A DNA stretch of 64,000 bases from Bacteriovoracaceae bacterium (GCA_021737405.1 JAIPEG010000004.1:186001-250000); one strand, 5' to 3'; positions 23,092 to 32,764 are shown, counted from the first letter of the stretch. The notes: a model not told the origin generated them from the sequence alone. A program made the numbers and translations.

Positions 23092-24456
23092 ATGGAAATT
23101 TACACAAAGGGCTTTAGTGCCATCAAGGATTTAAAGGATTACGTTCGCTTAAGTGAGCCTACCTTTTTTCACGGTAATCAGACTTCAACGGTTATTCCTT
23201 ACGATCGTCTGAACGAATATGGAGAACAGCAGGGGTGGACTTCCTTAACCCTTGGAAATCTTGGCCAGCTGCCGCAAGAGTGCTCACTTGATAAGGATAA
23301 TAACCTTATCATTAGCGGACCCGTCACATGGAAGCAGGCAAGAGAGTTTTGTCGATCAAAAGGGCGAAATACCATGACTTCTCCAACAGAGGAGTTAGCG
23401 GCCATTTTAAGTGGCGTGGCCACAAGCTGCACCGGCGAAAGGTGCTTTGGCTATGGAACGTTAAGAGAGCAGTTATTGGAGTGCACTTATCTTGATCATC
23501 AGGGAGAGGAGCAAAAACTTCTTGCGGCTAACGACCTAAGTGATCATCGTCTTTTTCAAAATGATGAAGGTCAAAAACTTCTAAAGAGATATCAGTGTTC
23601 TTATCAGCAATATCGAGAATTCAAGAATGCTCCTTTTCCAAGACTTGAAAAAGAAACTGACTTAATGACCGGAACAGAGGGACAGCTCGGAGTTGTCATT
23701 AATGGAATCTTTAAAACATCGAAATTAGAAAATGTGACTTATATATTTTTGGCATTACCCAAATGGGAGGAAGATGCCTCTATTCATCTTGATGTCTTTC
23801 AAAAAGTTCAAGGATTTCGTGAAAAAGTTTATTCCTGCGAGTTCGTGGATGAAAACTCCTGGAGCTATCTTTCAGAAGATTTAATCCCTCGAAAGGGCAA
23901 GGATATTGTCTTTTTAGAAATAGAGAATATTTATTTTGAGGAAGTCTATGAAAAGATTCTCTCTCAAATCACTCAACTTGATGAGAACGATATTTTTGAA
24001 GTTCCAGAATCGAGATGTCGTCAATTGAGAATGGAAATTCCCCGTGCCATATTTGAAGTTAACTCCAAAATGGGAGTGACAAAGAAAGGCACCGATGTAC
24101 AAGTCCTTTCCAAGGACTTCGCGGGCCTTCTTGAAGTTTATAAAAGTATGGCAAAAGGAGATGTCGCCTACAATCTCTTTGGTCACTTTGGAGATGCTCA
24201 CCTTCATTTTAACTTTATGCCGAATCAATTTGAGGCAGCTTCTTGTCAAAAGAAATTAGAGGAACTCTATAAATGGGTTTTTGAGGTCAAAGGCTCGCCC
24301 TTTGCTGAACACGGTATCGGAATGCTAAAGCAAAAATTTATTCAGCCTTTTTATACCGATACACAATATGAGATGTTTTCCTATCTGAAGAAAAGTATGG
24401 ATCCCAATAATCAGTTCTTTCCTCAAGGTTTTATGAATATGAGGAAAACACAATGA
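23092..24456 (+). CDS. FAD-linked oxidase (VAO/GlcD-type)
   Basis: 454 residues. The N-terminal FAD-binding domain (PF01565-like) shows FHGNQTSTVIPYDRL, then TMTSPTEELAAILSGVATSC and TGTEGQLGVVINGIF, which contacts FAD. The C-terminal FAD-linked oxidase domain shows LFGHFGDAHLHFNFMPNQ and EHGIGMLKQKFIQPFY (H-G-I-G-x-x-K), as in GlcD and D-lactate dehydrogenases. A flavin-dependent 2-hydroxyacid dehydrogenase is likely; the substrate is not decided. Overlaps rsgA by 4 bp (ATGA), so the two are translated together. Confidence 0.85.
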   Translation: MEIYTKGFSAIKDLKDYVRLSEPTFFHGNQTSTVIPYDRLNEYGEQQGWTSLTLGNLGQLPQECSLDKDNNLIISGPVTWKQAREFCRSKGRNTMTSPTEELAAILSGVATSCTGERCFGYGTLREQLLECTYLDHQGEEQKLLAANDLSDHRLFQNDEGQKLLKRYQCSYQQYREFKNAPFPRLEKETDLMTGTEGQLGVVINGIFKTSKLENVTYIFLALPKWEEDASIHLDVFQKVQGFREKVYSCEFVDENSWSYLSEDLIPRKGKDIVFLEIENIYFEEVYEKILSQITQLDENDIFEVPESRCRQLRMEIPRAIFEVNSKMGVTKKGTDVQVLSKDFAGLLEVYKSMAKGDVAYNLFGHFGDAHLHFNFMPNQFEAASCQKKLEELYKWVFEVKGSPFAEHGIGMLKQKFIQPFYTDTQYEMFSYLKKSMDPNNQFFPQGFMNMRKTQ

Positions 24457-25412
24457 GCGAAGTCCTTAATGCTCAAGTTGTTAGGTCTTCCCAGCGACAA
24501 TTCAGTTGTAAGTTGAATAGTGGGGAGATGATTGACGCCACTGCAAAGGGTAATTTACTAAAAGGTGATTCAATCGTTGTCGGTGACAAAGTTGAAGTAA
24601 GTTTTATTGAAGGCTCAAAAGAATATCAAATTGATAAGGTCTGTGAGCGAGAAAGTGAAATTTTTCGAGTTTCAGTGAGAGAGCAAAAAAAGAAAATCAC
24701 TGCTGCCAACTGTAACCTCCTGGTCATATTGTCTTCGGTTTCAAAACCCGCGTTTAAGCAAGGGATTGTTGATCGCTTCTTGGTGCGCGCTTGTCAGTGG
24801 GGGATTCGACCGATCGTTATTTTCAATAAGTGTGATCAATTGGAAGATTTAGACTTAGATTTTGAATCCAAACGCTTAGGGCCGTTAGGAGTAGAGTCTT
24901 ATGAAATCTCTGCATTAGAGGCGGAAAATTATAAGCCCCGCTTTTTAAAGAACGGCTGGCTTGAGTTGCAAGAAATACTCAAAGGAAGAACCGCTATCTT
25001 TTTAGGCCAGTCGGGCGTTGGTAAAAGTAGAACCATCTCCGCTCTCTCTGGCGGTACAGTTGATCTGCGCACCCACAAGGTCGGAAAGGTTGGAAAAGGG
25101 AGTCACACTACCACTTGGTCGGAGTTGATTCAGTTGCCCCTTTTTGATCTTATTGATTCTCCCGGTATTCGCTCTTTTTCTTTAGAAGACATAAATCCAG
25201 ATGATCTTTTGGCCCTTTTTCCAGATCTAGAGGAGGTGGCCGTTCACTGTAAATTCAACAATTGCCAACACCTTGAAAACTCAAAAGGTTGCGCTTTCCA
25301 TAAAAATGATTGGGATGATGCTAAAAGAAGGCGTATTTTCAGTAGGTTAGAGTCTTTCACTCGTATCGTTGAAGAAGTTTCTCAAACACCCATTTGGAGT
25401 AAAAAACTTTAA
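24453..25412 (+). CDS. rsgA: Ribosome small-subunit GTPase RsgA
   Basis: 319 residues. An OB-fold N terminus (CKLNSGEMIDATAKGN, KGDSIVVGDKVEV) leads to a circularly permuted GTPase: G4 IFNKCDQ, then G1 LGQSGVGKSRTISAL and G3 LIDSPGIRSFSL. The Zn site is C-x6-C-x-H pattern in HCKFNNCQHLENSKGCAFH. RsgA checks late 30S assembly and releases RbfA. Co-translated with the upstream FAD oxidase by a 4-bp overlap, a pairing whose reason is not apparent. Confidence 0.95.
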   Translation: MSEVLNAQVVRSSQRQFSCKLNSGEMIDATAKGNLLKGDSIVVGDKVEVSFIEGSKEYQIDKVCERESEIFRVSVREQKKKITAANCNLLVILSSVSKPAFKQGIVDRFLVRACQWGIRPIVIFNKCDQLEDLDLDFESKRLGPLGVESYEISALEAENYKPRFLKNGWLELQEILKGRTAIFLGQSGVGKSRTISALSGGTVDLRTHKVGKVGKGSHTTTWSELIQLPLFDLIDSPGIRSFSLEDINPDDLLALFPDLEEVAVHCKFNNCQHLENSKGCAFHKNDWDDAKRRRIFSRLESFTRIVEEVSQTPIWSKKL

Positions 25413-25471
25413 GTCCCACCCCCAAAAGTCCGATAAGTCTCTTAGTTGATTGCCCACTCAAGGAGACATAA

Positions 25472-25930
25472 ATGACCGATAAGGTATTGGATTTTTTAGA
25501 GAAAAGAAAAGAAAACATCGAGCAAAAGCGTCGTCAGTTTGAGCGTATTCTCTTCAATAACTTCTTAGGTGCTTATACTGTCGTTGATCAGGGTGGCTCT
25601 ATTTATCCTGTAAATCTGGTAGACGTGTCACGAGAAGGTTGTCTATTTCAAGTGCCTTGGAATGTTGATCGCGATACAAAAATTGCACAGGGTACTGAGA
25701 TCACTATGAGAATGTATTTCACAAAGAACTCATTTATCCCCGTGGTCATGAATGTTAAATATGATCGTGAATTTATAGATGAGGATGGTCTGACTTATAT
25801 GCAATATGGAGCAGAGTTTGATACCTCAATGCCCAGCTTTGCTGCTGTAGAAACCTTTATTGAGTTTATGTATAAGTTCGCTGAGCATTCAAGCTTTGAT
25901 AAGGGTTCTCATAAAGTTTATTTTCTCTAA
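25472..25930 (+). CDS. PilZ-domain protein
   Basis: 152 residues, cytoplasmic. A charged N-terminal helix with KRRQFERILF, which can supply the arginines of the c-di-GMP RxxxR motif, is followed by the beta barrel: YPVNLVDVSREGCLFQVPW (the D/N-x-S-x-x-G motif as DVSREG), then TMRMYFTKNSFIPVVMNVKY and YGAEFDT. A c-di-GMP receptor is likely, but the first motif is imperfect, so binding is not certain. Stands alone. Confidence 0.75.
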   Translation: MTDKVLDFLEKRKENIEQKRRQFERILFNNFLGAYTVVDQGGSIYPVNLVDVSREGCLFQVPWNVDRDTKIAQGTEITMRMYFTKNSFIPVVMNVKYDREFIDEDGLTYMQYGAEFDTSMPSFAAVETFIEFMYKFAEHSSFDKGSHKVYFL

Positions 25931-26009
25931 AATATAGGGAATAGGCTAATTCTCGGTATGTGGAGCATATAAATTTGCTCGAATTGTGAATTGGTGATAT
26001 TCCCAATCT

Positions 26010-27278
26010 ATGAAAATTGCAGTCGTTGGTAGTGGTCCAGTTGCCTTTGAAGTAGGCTTATCCTTTCATTTAGAGGGAGCAGACGTTAGGGTCATTGGGC
26101 GCCAAAGCCCCTGTTCAAAATTAGAGATGATGGCCAATAACTTTGGTCATTATTCACTAAATCCTGAGTCTTATATAAGCTCTAAGGGGCGCGAGTTCGT
26201 AGGTCTTGAAGAAGACCCTCAAAACTTTCAAGATTTGTGGTCTAATTATTACGTCCCCCTCATTCAAAAAATGGTTCAGGCAGGTCTCTTTCATCAACGA
26301 GATGTTTTAAGAGTTCAAAAGCGTTTTTTAGACACTGATGAGCACATTGATTCTCATACTCGACTCTATGATCTCTTTCGTCTCACCTATGGCCTTAATC
26401 CCAGTGGCCTTGTTGAGGAACAAATTAAGGAAAACCCAGAGCTAAAAGAAAAGCTGGGTCCTGAGATGCTCAATTCACTTAAAAATCAAGTGGAATCATT
26501 TGAAGACTTTGACCTCATCTTCGATTGTCGCGGTCCCTGTCAAAGAGCAATTCCAATGGGAGCAGGAAATCACTTTGCTCTTAATGAGCGATCTGTTGCC
26601 GAGCTTGGTGGTGTTCTCTACGGTGATAAGGGCATAAAGGAACTAGAGGAAGTTAAAAAACAAAAAATTTTAACGATTGTTGGTTCAAGCATTCAGTCAG
26701 CTCTTCAGTTTCTTTCTCTAAAAGAATGGTTAGAAGAAGAGGGTAATATCTTAAATATTATCTCAACCGAAAATTCAATGTTTCAAAAAGTTTTGAAAAA
26801 TGAACTTACAAATGAATCAATAAAGAGTGAACTTAAGAACTTGATACACACACATCTGGAAGTTTGGCGCCAGGCTTGTCTTAAGACTGAAGAAGCCGTC
26901 CATGAATGGCGACAACTTGCTCCTCACGAAAAGGTTAAGATTTCTGAGCCCCAATTTCCTGAGCCTAAGCTCAGGCTTTTTGAAGGTTATTCGGTAACAT
27001 CAGTAGATCGTTTAATTGACCGCGAAGGCCTTTACTTAACGCTAGAGATTCCTGAATGGCGTGATTCACAAAAGAGAGAAATGGTCACAGTCTCCCAAGA
27101 ACGAGTCATTGCTGCAGTGGGATATCTCCCTGATTATGAGTTTTCTCTGGGTCTTCACCCGGAGGAGCCGGGATATTTTAATTTTTCAAAAGATATTGAT
27201 GCCTGGACGCCTAAACCTAGTCTAGAGCTTATTCCCTTGGTAAAATCTGAGGTCTTTAAATACTTCACTAAGGCCTAG
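26010..27278 (+). CDS. FAD/NAD(P)-binding Rossmann-fold protein
   Basis: 422 residues. It begins MKIAVVGSGPVAFEVGLSFH with GADVRVIGRQ, a GxGxxA/G dinucleotide-binding turn and its strand-2 acid-free end (R), suggesting FAD or NADP. A second nucleotide-binding block is visible as ILTIVGSSIQSALQFLSL, and a late RVIAAVGYLPDYEFSLGL resembles the ATGxxP block of pyridine-nucleotide oxidoreductases. The specific enzyme is not recognised. The next gene starts 4 bp later, so the two are likely co-transcribed. Confidence 0.7.
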   Translation: MKIAVVGSGPVAFEVGLSFHLEGADVRVIGRQSPCSKLEMMANNFGHYSLNPESYISSKGREFVGLEEDPQNFQDLWSNYYVPLIQKMVQAGLFHQRDVLRVQKRFLDTDEHIDSHTRLYDLFRLTYGLNPSGLVEEQIKENPELKEKLGPEMLNSLKNQVESFEDFDLIFDCRGPCQRAIPMGAGNHFALNERSVAELGGVLYGDKGIKELEEVKKQKILTIVGSSIQSALQFLSLKEWLEEEGNILNIISTENSMFQKVLKNELTNESIKSELKNLIHTHLEVWRQACLKTEEAVHEWRQLAPHEKVKISEPQFPEPKLRLFEGYSVTSVDRLIDREGLYLTLEIPEWRDSQKREMVTVSQERVIAAVGYLPDYEFSLGLHPEEPGYFNFSKDIDAWTPKPSLELIPLVKSEVFKYFTKA

Positions 27279-27282
27279 ATTT

Positions 27283-28065
27283 TTGCAGATATTAAAGTAC
27301 CTAATATTAGTTTTTAGCGTCCTCAGCGGTTTATTCTTTGGCTGTACTCGTCTGCCTAATGATGAAAGTAACCCCCATTCACTTCAAAGAAGAAAAGTTG
27401 AGGAGTACTTTGTCAGCTCTGGTGTAGTTCGTTACTTTCTTCCAGAAATTCCTTACTGGGCGAACTTTTCAGAGTCAGCGGGTTGTAGAAGAGAAGAGTC
27501 TATAAAGTATTTAGATTTAAAAATGGTCAGAGGCTCCTTATCTCTAACATATGAAGAGGCCATTCAACTGCAACTAATGTTGAATAATATGATTTTCGAT
27601 TTAAAAGAAGAAAAACATATTTCTCATATTCCTTTTAAAGAAGAAGAAGGTCTTTTCTTTAAAGCAAGTGACCGCATCCAAGCAGGAATTCGTACCTTTA
27701 GAGTACCAAAATTTAAGAGAGTTCACTTGATATGGATTGACCCCTATCTTAAGAACGTCACAGGCTTAAAAGAACTGATGCAAAAAAGTAGTGTCGGTTT
27801 AGGACACCCTGTTTTTGTTAGCCTCTGCCTTACCAGGTCACACCTTGATAACTGGATGAAGACCAATGACTTTGCTAATAAGAATATTCGTCTGCTGAGC
27901 TATGAGATGCTTTCTCCTTACGATCTAGAAGGCGAGTTAAAGACGAAGTATCATATTTTTGTCGATGAAATTTTTGGAAAAGATAAATCAACTTTTTTCT
28001 ATGGCCCAAAAGATAGACCTGTACCTCAGGTCTTTGAGGGGAACTTTAAAATTATCCGATACTAG
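27283..28065 (+). CDS. Putative lipoprotein of unknown function
   Basis: 260 residues from a TTG start. N terminus QILKYLILVFSVLSGLFFGC is a type II signal peptide with Cys after G (lipobox-like F-F-G-C), followed by TRLPNDES. The mature part has two more Cys, strands such as KRVHLIWIDPYLKNVTG, and a late KIIRY end. No family recognised. Lies 4 bp after the Rossmann-fold gene and 8 bp before the cyclophilin gene on the same strand, so it is probably in a three-gene operon. Confidence 0.6.
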   Translation: MQILKYLILVFSVLSGLFFGCTRLPNDESNPHSLQRRKVEEYFVSSGVVRYFLPEIPYWANFSESAGCRREESIKYLDLKMVRGSLSLTYEEAIQLQLMLNNMIFDLKEEKHISHIPFKEEEGLFFKASDRIQAGIRTFRVPKFKRVHLIWIDPYLKNVTGLKELMQKSSVGLGHPVFVSLCLTRSHLDNWMKTNDFANKNIRLLSYEMLSPYDLEGELKTKYHIFVDEIFGKDKSTFFYGPKDRPVPQVFEGNFKIIRY

Positions 28066-28073
28066 GAGGAAAT

Positions 28074-28613
28074 ATGTTTGGAATGGGTAGTGTTAAAAAA
28101 TCTGATTATAAAGAAGACCTTGATCGCGTTAAGGTAAATTTTCAAACGAACTTTGGAGAGTTTGAAGCTGAGCTTTATGCAAAAGAGTGTCCTGAGACAG
28201 TTTGGAACTTTGTGAACCTTGCAGAGGGACGCCAGGAGACTAGTAAGGGTGGAAACTTTTATGATGGTCTAATGTTTCACAGAGTGATTAGTGGTTTTAT
28301 GATTCAAGGTGGTTGCCCTGACGGTGTTGGCTCAGGTGGACCAGGTTACCGTTTTGGTGATGAGTGTCGTGCTGAGCTTCCTCATGACAGTGAAGGTATC
28401 TTTAGTATGGCCAATGCTGGACCAGGGACAAATGGATCACAATTCTTTATAACTCTAGGTCCAACTCCCCACTTAAATGGTCGTCATACCGTGTTTGGTA
28501 AAGTGACAAGTGGTATGGATGTGGTTAAGAAAATTGGCTCAACAAATACTGATCATAGTGATCGTCCTAATGAGCCGGTAGTAATGGAAAAAGTAACGAT
28601 TATTAGAGGTTAA
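28074..28613 (+). CDS. Cyclophilin-type peptidyl-prolyl isomerase
   Basis: 179 residues with no signal peptide, so cytoplasmic (PpiB-like). Catalytic and peptide-binding blocks are intact: GLMFHRVISGFMIQGG (with the active Arg), PHDSEGIFSMANAGPGTNGS, QFFITLGPTPHLNGRHTVFG. It speeds cis/trans proline isomerisation in folding. AGGAGG precedes the ATG. The stop overlaps recJ by 4 bp, tail to tail. Confidence 0.95.
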   Translation: MFGMGSVKKSDYKEDLDRVKVNFQTNFGEFEAELYAKECPETVWNFVNLAEGRQETSKGGNFYDGLMFHRVISGFMIQGGCPDGVGSGGPGYRFGDECRAELPHDSEGIFSMANAGPGTNGSQFFITLGPTPHLNGRHTVFGKVTSGMDVVKKIGSTNTDHSDRPNEPVVMEKVTIIRG

Positions 28614-30340
28614 ATCTCATCGATGGTTACTTTATTAACCATCAACTGAATATATTCATTTCCATTAAAACGATTTATACCCAGGGTGAAATAGAGAGTG
28701 ATCTCTTCTCCCTGGGTTTGTTTTGAGAAAATCTCTTGTGGATGTAATTTTTCAAAGCCGCCAATATAATTAAAACTGATTCCCTTTAGGGGAGCCGTTT
28801 TTGGCCCTTTAAGCGCCTGAAAAGTCCAACGAACATGGACATCTTTTAAAACGTCAAAGTTAGTTAAACGGACATTCTTCATTTTAAAAAGTGGCTTTTC
28901 GTTACCCATGCCATAAGGCTCTAGTTTTTCGAGGTCCTTCAAAAGCTTGGGAGTTATCTCATGAGGTTCAACTTCTAGGTCATAGGAAAATTGCACAGTT
29001 CTCTCTATCGCAGGAACTTCTTTAAGGAGATAATGCATTTTTTCTTTAAAAGCACCCAGGTTTTCAATAGGCATGCTCAGGCCTGCTGCGGCCTTATGAC
29101 CACCAAATTTTATAAATAAATCTTTGCACTGATCTAAATATTTAAAAATATTTAAATCACCTGCGGCCCTAGCACTTGCTTTGATGACTCCTTCTTCTTC
29201 TGCATTGGTAAATACAATGGCAGGAACTTTATAAGTTTCAACAAGCTTACTAGCGACAATTCCAATAACACCTTCGTGCCAGGCTTCATTATAAACAATT
29301 GCGATTAAAGGATCAGATCCATCAAAGCTTTTAACAAATACTTCTTTGGCCTCTTCAAAAACTTGGGCCTGAATATATTTTCTTTCTTTATTGCTGACTT
29401 CAAGGTGACTGTAAAACTCATAGGCCTTGGTAGAGTCATCACTAATAAGAAGATTTAATGCTTTCTCTGGATGATCTAAACGCCCTTTAGAATTAATAAG
29501 AGGTCCTATATTAAAGGAGAGCTTTTCACTAGGAACGAATGGTAATTTTCTCTCTTCAGCACTAAAGAAGGCCCTTATTCCTGGGTATTCAGTCTTTGGA
29601 ATTTGCTTAAGACCATGGCGCACGAGTTTTAAATTCATTGGCGTCAGCTTAGCAAGATCACAAATAGTTCCGATCGCTACAAATTGCAATAATGGATACA
29701 GTGAAGGACACTCTTGACCAATTTCTTCTAATTTCTTTTTAACTTCCCAGCAAACGGCAAAAGCAACACCTACACCAGCTAATGGTTTAAGGGGAGAATC
29801 CTCTGGCTCATCTCTGCGATTGGGATTAACAATTGCGAGGGCATTAGGCATTTCATCACGACCATCTTTGTGGTGGTCAGTGATAATGAGATCAAGGCCT
29901 CTCTCTTTTGCATAATCGGCGGCTTCATTATTCGTAATTCCGCAGTCTACTGTTATAAGAAGGCTGATTCCATCGGATAAGGCTTGATCAATGCTACTTG
30001 CATGAAGGCCATAGCCTTCAATAAAACGACTTGGTTGAATAAGCAAAACTTCTAATCCAACCATTTTAAAAAAGTGATAGAAAAGGGCACAGCTAGTGGT
30101 GCCATCAACATCGTAATCACCGTAGATGCCAATGACTTCTTCATTCGCAATCGCATCGAGAATACGGTCAGTGCATTCAGGCATTCCCTGCATACTAGTA
30201 AGATCTGGTAACTCTAAAAGGTCCCAAGAAAGAAATTCTTTTATTTCTTTTTCTCCCCAGCCTTTCTTTTCAAAGAGGCGAAGAATAATCGGATGGAGGC
30301 CAGGCTTGGTCGTGGGTGTCGTGTTTTGATTTGTCGTCAT
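28610..30340 (-). CDS. recJ: Single-stranded-DNA-specific exonuclease RecJ
   Basis: 576 residues, usual RecJ length. DHH-family motifs in order: VIGIYGDYDVDGTTSCALF (I), LLITVDCGITNNEA (II), LDLIITDHHKDG (III, the DHH), ALAIVNPNRRDE, then the DHHA1 part with WHEGVIGIVASKLVETYKVP and KFGGHKAAAGLSM. A 5'-3' ssDNA exonuclease of the RecF and mismatch-repair pathways. The C-terminal OB fold (NVRLTNFDVLKDVHVRWTF) is present. Convergent with the cyclophilin gene. Confidence 0.95.
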   Translation of the reverse strand: MTTNQNTTPTTKPGLHPIILRLFEKKGWGEKEIKEFLSWDLLELPDLTSMQGMPECTDRILDAIANEEVIGIYGDYDVDGTTSCALFYHFFKMVGLEVLLIQPSRFIEGYGLHASSIDQALSDGISLLITVDCGITNNEAADYAKERGLDLIITDHHKDGRDEMPNALAIVNPNRRDEPEDSPLKPLAGVGVAFAVCWEVKKKLEEIGQECPSLYPLLQFVAIGTICDLAKLTPMNLKLVRHGLKQIPKTEYPGIRAFFSAEERKLPFVPSEKLSFNIGPLINSKGRLDHPEKALNLLISDDSTKAYEFYSHLEVSNKERKYIQAQVFEEAKEVFVKSFDGSDPLIAIVYNEAWHEGVIGIVASKLVETYKVPAIVFTNAEEEGVIKASARAAGDLNIFKYLDQCKDLFIKFGGHKAAAGLSMPIENLGAFKEKMHYLLKEVPAIERTVQFSYDLEVEPHEITPKLLKDLEKLEPYGMGNEKPLFKMKNVRLTNFDVLKDVHVRWTFQALKGPKTAPLKGISFNYIGGFEKLHPQEIFSKQTQGEEITLYFTLGINRFNGNEYIQLMVNKVTIDEI

Positions 30341-30417
30341 GCTTTGAATTTAGCATGAGCAATATCTAACGGATAGAAATAGCTTTTTAACGCGTAGAAA
30401 AACTATTGTTTTTACTA

Positions 30418-30663
30418 TTACCAGAGAACGCTAATTCCCTTTATAAGGTCTTCTTCGTGCAGGTCGTCACTACTGGAAAATAGCTCATCGAATTCTTTTG
30501 AGTTTTTAGCATGAACCTTGCTGAAGTAATTCGTTGGCAGAAAAGACTTCTTACATTGAGTGCACTTTTTACGCTCAATATAGCTTTCCATTAATGAGCC
30601 ACAAACGTGACATTTCTTTACGAGTAACTTGCCTTTTTTAGTCAGACTTTCATTAAGTTTCAT
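30418..30663 (-). CDS. Small zinc-ribbon protein
   Basis: 81 residues. I start at the ATG at 30663, which has AAGG 6 bases upstream; an ATG at 30684 would add 7 residues. A two-CxxC zinc ribbon occupies the first half (KKCHVCGSLMESY and KCTQCKKSFLP, 14 residues between the pairs). The rest is acidic (DELFSSSDDLHEEDLIKG). No further domain. Such proteins often bind RNA polymerase or nucleic acid. Function not assigned. Confidence 0.65.
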   Translation of the reverse strand: MKLNESLTKKGKLLVKKCHVCGSLMESYIERKKCTQCKKSFLPTNYFSKVHAKNSKEFDELFSSSDDLHEEDLIKGISVLW

Positions 30664-30792
30664 AAGAGACCTTGCTTCCTTCATTCGATGGTTTTGGGCG
30701 GTCTAATTTGCCCTTGGGAAGAATTCTAAAAATCTTCCTAAGGTATATATCGACATATAGAATTTAATATTTAGGAAATTTTTGCCTCTTTT

Positions 30793-31548
30793 TTACTGGA
30801 AGAAAAGAGTCGGTTGCTGCTCCCAAGGTGTACTTGGTCTTTGATCAATTGGTGTTTGGGCGTGATAAAGCTCTTGAGGATTTTGTCCTTGGCCAAGAGG
30901 GTTTCGATACATGTCTTCAATATTTTGAAAGGCATTAGGGCCACCATAAATTGGATTCGATAGGTGTCCTTGAGCGTTCCATTGTGGTTGCCAATAATTA
31001 TTTTTTTCCATTGAAAAGGAAAGACGGTTCATCATAACCATCTGTAAATAGTTTGTTAATTGTTGACTGCTAGGATTATGAAAAGGACTTGAAGCCGTAA
31101 TAATCGGAAGAGGCATGCTCATTTGGGGGGCAGGAGTTTGCATCGAAAACATCATGGCATTTAATAGTGCTGCCTGTGATATTTGATTTTCTTCTACCTT
31201 TTCTTTCTTTTCTTTTTTCTTCTTCTCTTCTTCTTCAATTTCTAAGGTGTATTTTTCAAGAGCAGCAACGACTCTTGCTCTCTCCTTTTGCAAATGCTCG
31301 AGGTCCTCTTTGAGAGTGTCAATTTTGCTATCATTGTTACAAATGGTCTCAAGAGAGGCTTCAATAGTTGTCTCACCTTCTGCAATAGAAGAAATTTTTC
31401 GATGACGACAAATCGAAGGAGTCTTTGGAGTTAGATCTCGACTTATTTTATTATGGTCTGAACTGCGCTTCAATCCTGCAGTAAAGAGCATACTCAAGCC
31501 TGTTAGACCTAAAACCAATGTGACTTTCATTTTTCTCTCTCTCGTCAT
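30793..31548 (-). CDS. Exported coiled-coil protein with Met/Asn/Gln/Pro-rich tail (paralogue A)
   Basis: 251 residues; AAGGAG sits 6 bases before the ATG. An N-terminal signal or anchor (VTLVLGLTGLSMLFTAGL) leads to a short region with two Cys, then a coiled coil (about 75-120: DTLKEDLEHLQKERARVVAA, then a Glu/Lys-rich block). The last 130 residues are low-complexity, rich in M, N, Q, P and S, with no regular helix. The pattern I-C-x(n)-coil-M/N/Q tail is shared with the neighbouring gene 31709-32764. No family recognised. An envelope or secreted structural protein is my guess. Confidence 0.6.
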   Translation of the reverse strand: MTRERKMKVTLVLGLTGLSMLFTAGLKRSSDHNKISRDLTPKTPSICRHRKISSIAEGETTIEASLETICNNDSKIDTLKEDLEHLQKERARVVAALEKYTLEIEEEEKKKKEKKEKVEENQISQAALLNAMMFSMQTPAPQMSMPLPIITASSPFHNPSSQQLTNYLQMVMMNRLSFSMEKNNYWQPQWNAQGHLSNPIYGGPNAFQNIEDMYRNPLGQGQNPQELYHAQTPIDQRPSTPWEQQPTLFFQ

Positions 31549-31643
31549 TAATGACTCCTTGGTCTTATATATCCAAGAATGATGCCAATTTTGTCTATCT
31601 AAGTAGCTGTAATTTTGAGGTGAGTTTCAGGAATAGTGTTGAA

Positions 31644-31691
31644 AAAATTGACAGTGATGAGAAAGTTTTATGCACCTTTGTCATCACTGTC
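31644..31691 (-). terminator. Strong hairpin terminator
   Basis: GACAGTGATGA (31650-31660) and TCATCACTGTC (31681-31691) are perfect complements, and the inner AAAG/CTTT lengthens the stem past one mismatch. On the minus strand the hairpin is followed by a T run (31649-31644). It ends the gene 31709-32764, so its downstream paralogue must have its own promoter in the 31549-31640 gap. Confidence 0.8.
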
Positions 31692-31708
31692 TTTGGAAAT
31701 CACTTTTA

Positions 31709-32764
31709 TTAATTAGTAACTTGGTTGAAATCAAATGAACCAGTTAGGCCATTTCCTCTTTCAAAAATGGCTCCGTTTGGAGAGTTAAAGCCTGCGCGAA
31801 GACCCTGTAGGTAAAGCCCTTGCTGATCACCAGGAAGTTGTTGATTCCCCATAAAGGCATCTCGTCCAAAGTTTGTCATGGAAGGCATACCCATATAAGT
31901 TCGCTGTTGATTGTAGACCGGTGCATAGTTAATGCTCGGTGCTGGAGCAAAAGGATTTGAACCTGCGAGCATCTTAGTCATCATGAGAAAGTTCATATCT
32001 AAACCCATTGGGTTTTGTTGAGAAGCTAGTCCCATAGGTTGGGAAGCGTTGAAAAAGTCATTTGCATTCATTTGATAAGGTTGTGAGAAAGCTCTAATCA
32101 GGGCGATTGTGTCCAAAGTAGACATCTGACCGTCACTTGAAGAAGCCTCTTCTGTTGAAACCTCAGCAACAACCTTTTCTTTATCTTGAATAAGTTTTTC
32201 AATTTTTGAACTTAGAGAAGAGAGCTCTCTATTTTGTTCACAAATACTTGTATTAATGTCGTTAAGTGCTTTTTCTTGAGCGATGGTTTTCTCTTCGATG
32301 GCCTTTTCAATGGCCCCTGATAGATCAACAGATAATTTAACGAGCTCTAAATCTTTTAATTGATTGTGGACGACCCCAAGTCTTTTACCAGCTTCTGTCA
32401 CCATCTCACTTTCACTAGTACTTTCACCGAGAAACTTATTGATAGCAGCTTTAGCAACTCTATGCTCTTTTAGTAGGGCCTTTAGATCTAATAGATCCTT
32501 ATCTCTATTGCTCAAAAGACCATCTAGCTCTAATTTATCAGCATCAATATTTTCTCTAATAGATTCTTTTAAGGAAACTATCTCGTTAGCTCTCTTTTCT
32601 AGTTTTTCAATGTGGGAGATAACATTGTCGATACTCACTTCAACTTGTTCTTCTGAAGCAACACCCCTCCAAAGGGATTGTCCTGTTTGGTATTCATAGA
32701 CAACGTTCGTTGACCAACCTGTTCCAAGTAAAAATGCCGCAATGGCCAAGTGACGAGCTTTCAT
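31709..32764 (-). CDS. Exported coiled-coil protein with Met/Asn/Gln-rich tail (paralogue B)
   Basis: 351 residues. An N-terminal hydrophobic signal (HLAIAAFLLGTGWSTNVVY) is followed by about 190 residues of near-continuous coiled coil (IEKLEKRANEIVSLKESI, LLSNRDKDLLDLKALLKEHR and others). A Cys in NTSICEQNRELSSLSSKIEK is followed by a 130-residue M/N/Q/P-rich tail (PYQMNANDFFNASQPMG and similar). The Cys-coil-tail order and residues KIEKLIQDKEKVVAEV match paralogue A (DLEHLQKERARVVAAL). Presumably envelope-located. Function unknown. Shares a 213-bp divergent promoter region with the gene at 32978. Confidence 0.6.
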   Translation of the reverse strand: MKARHLAIAAFLLGTGWSTNVVYEYQTGQSLWRGVASEEQVEVSIDNVISHIEKLEKRANEIVSLKESIRENIDADKLELDGLLSNRDKDLLDLKALLKEHRVAKAAINKFLGESTSESEMVTEAGKRLGVVHNQLKDLELVKLSVDLSGAIEKAIEEKTIAQEKALNDINTSICEQNRELSSLSSKIEKLIQDKEKVVAEVSTEEASSSDGQMSTLDTIALIRAFSQPYQMNANDFFNASQPMGLASQQNPMGLDMNFLMMTKMLAGSNPFAPAPSINYAPVYNQQRTYMGMPSMTNFGRDAFMGNQQLPGDQQGLYLQGLRAGFNSPNGAIFERGNGLTGSFDFNQVTN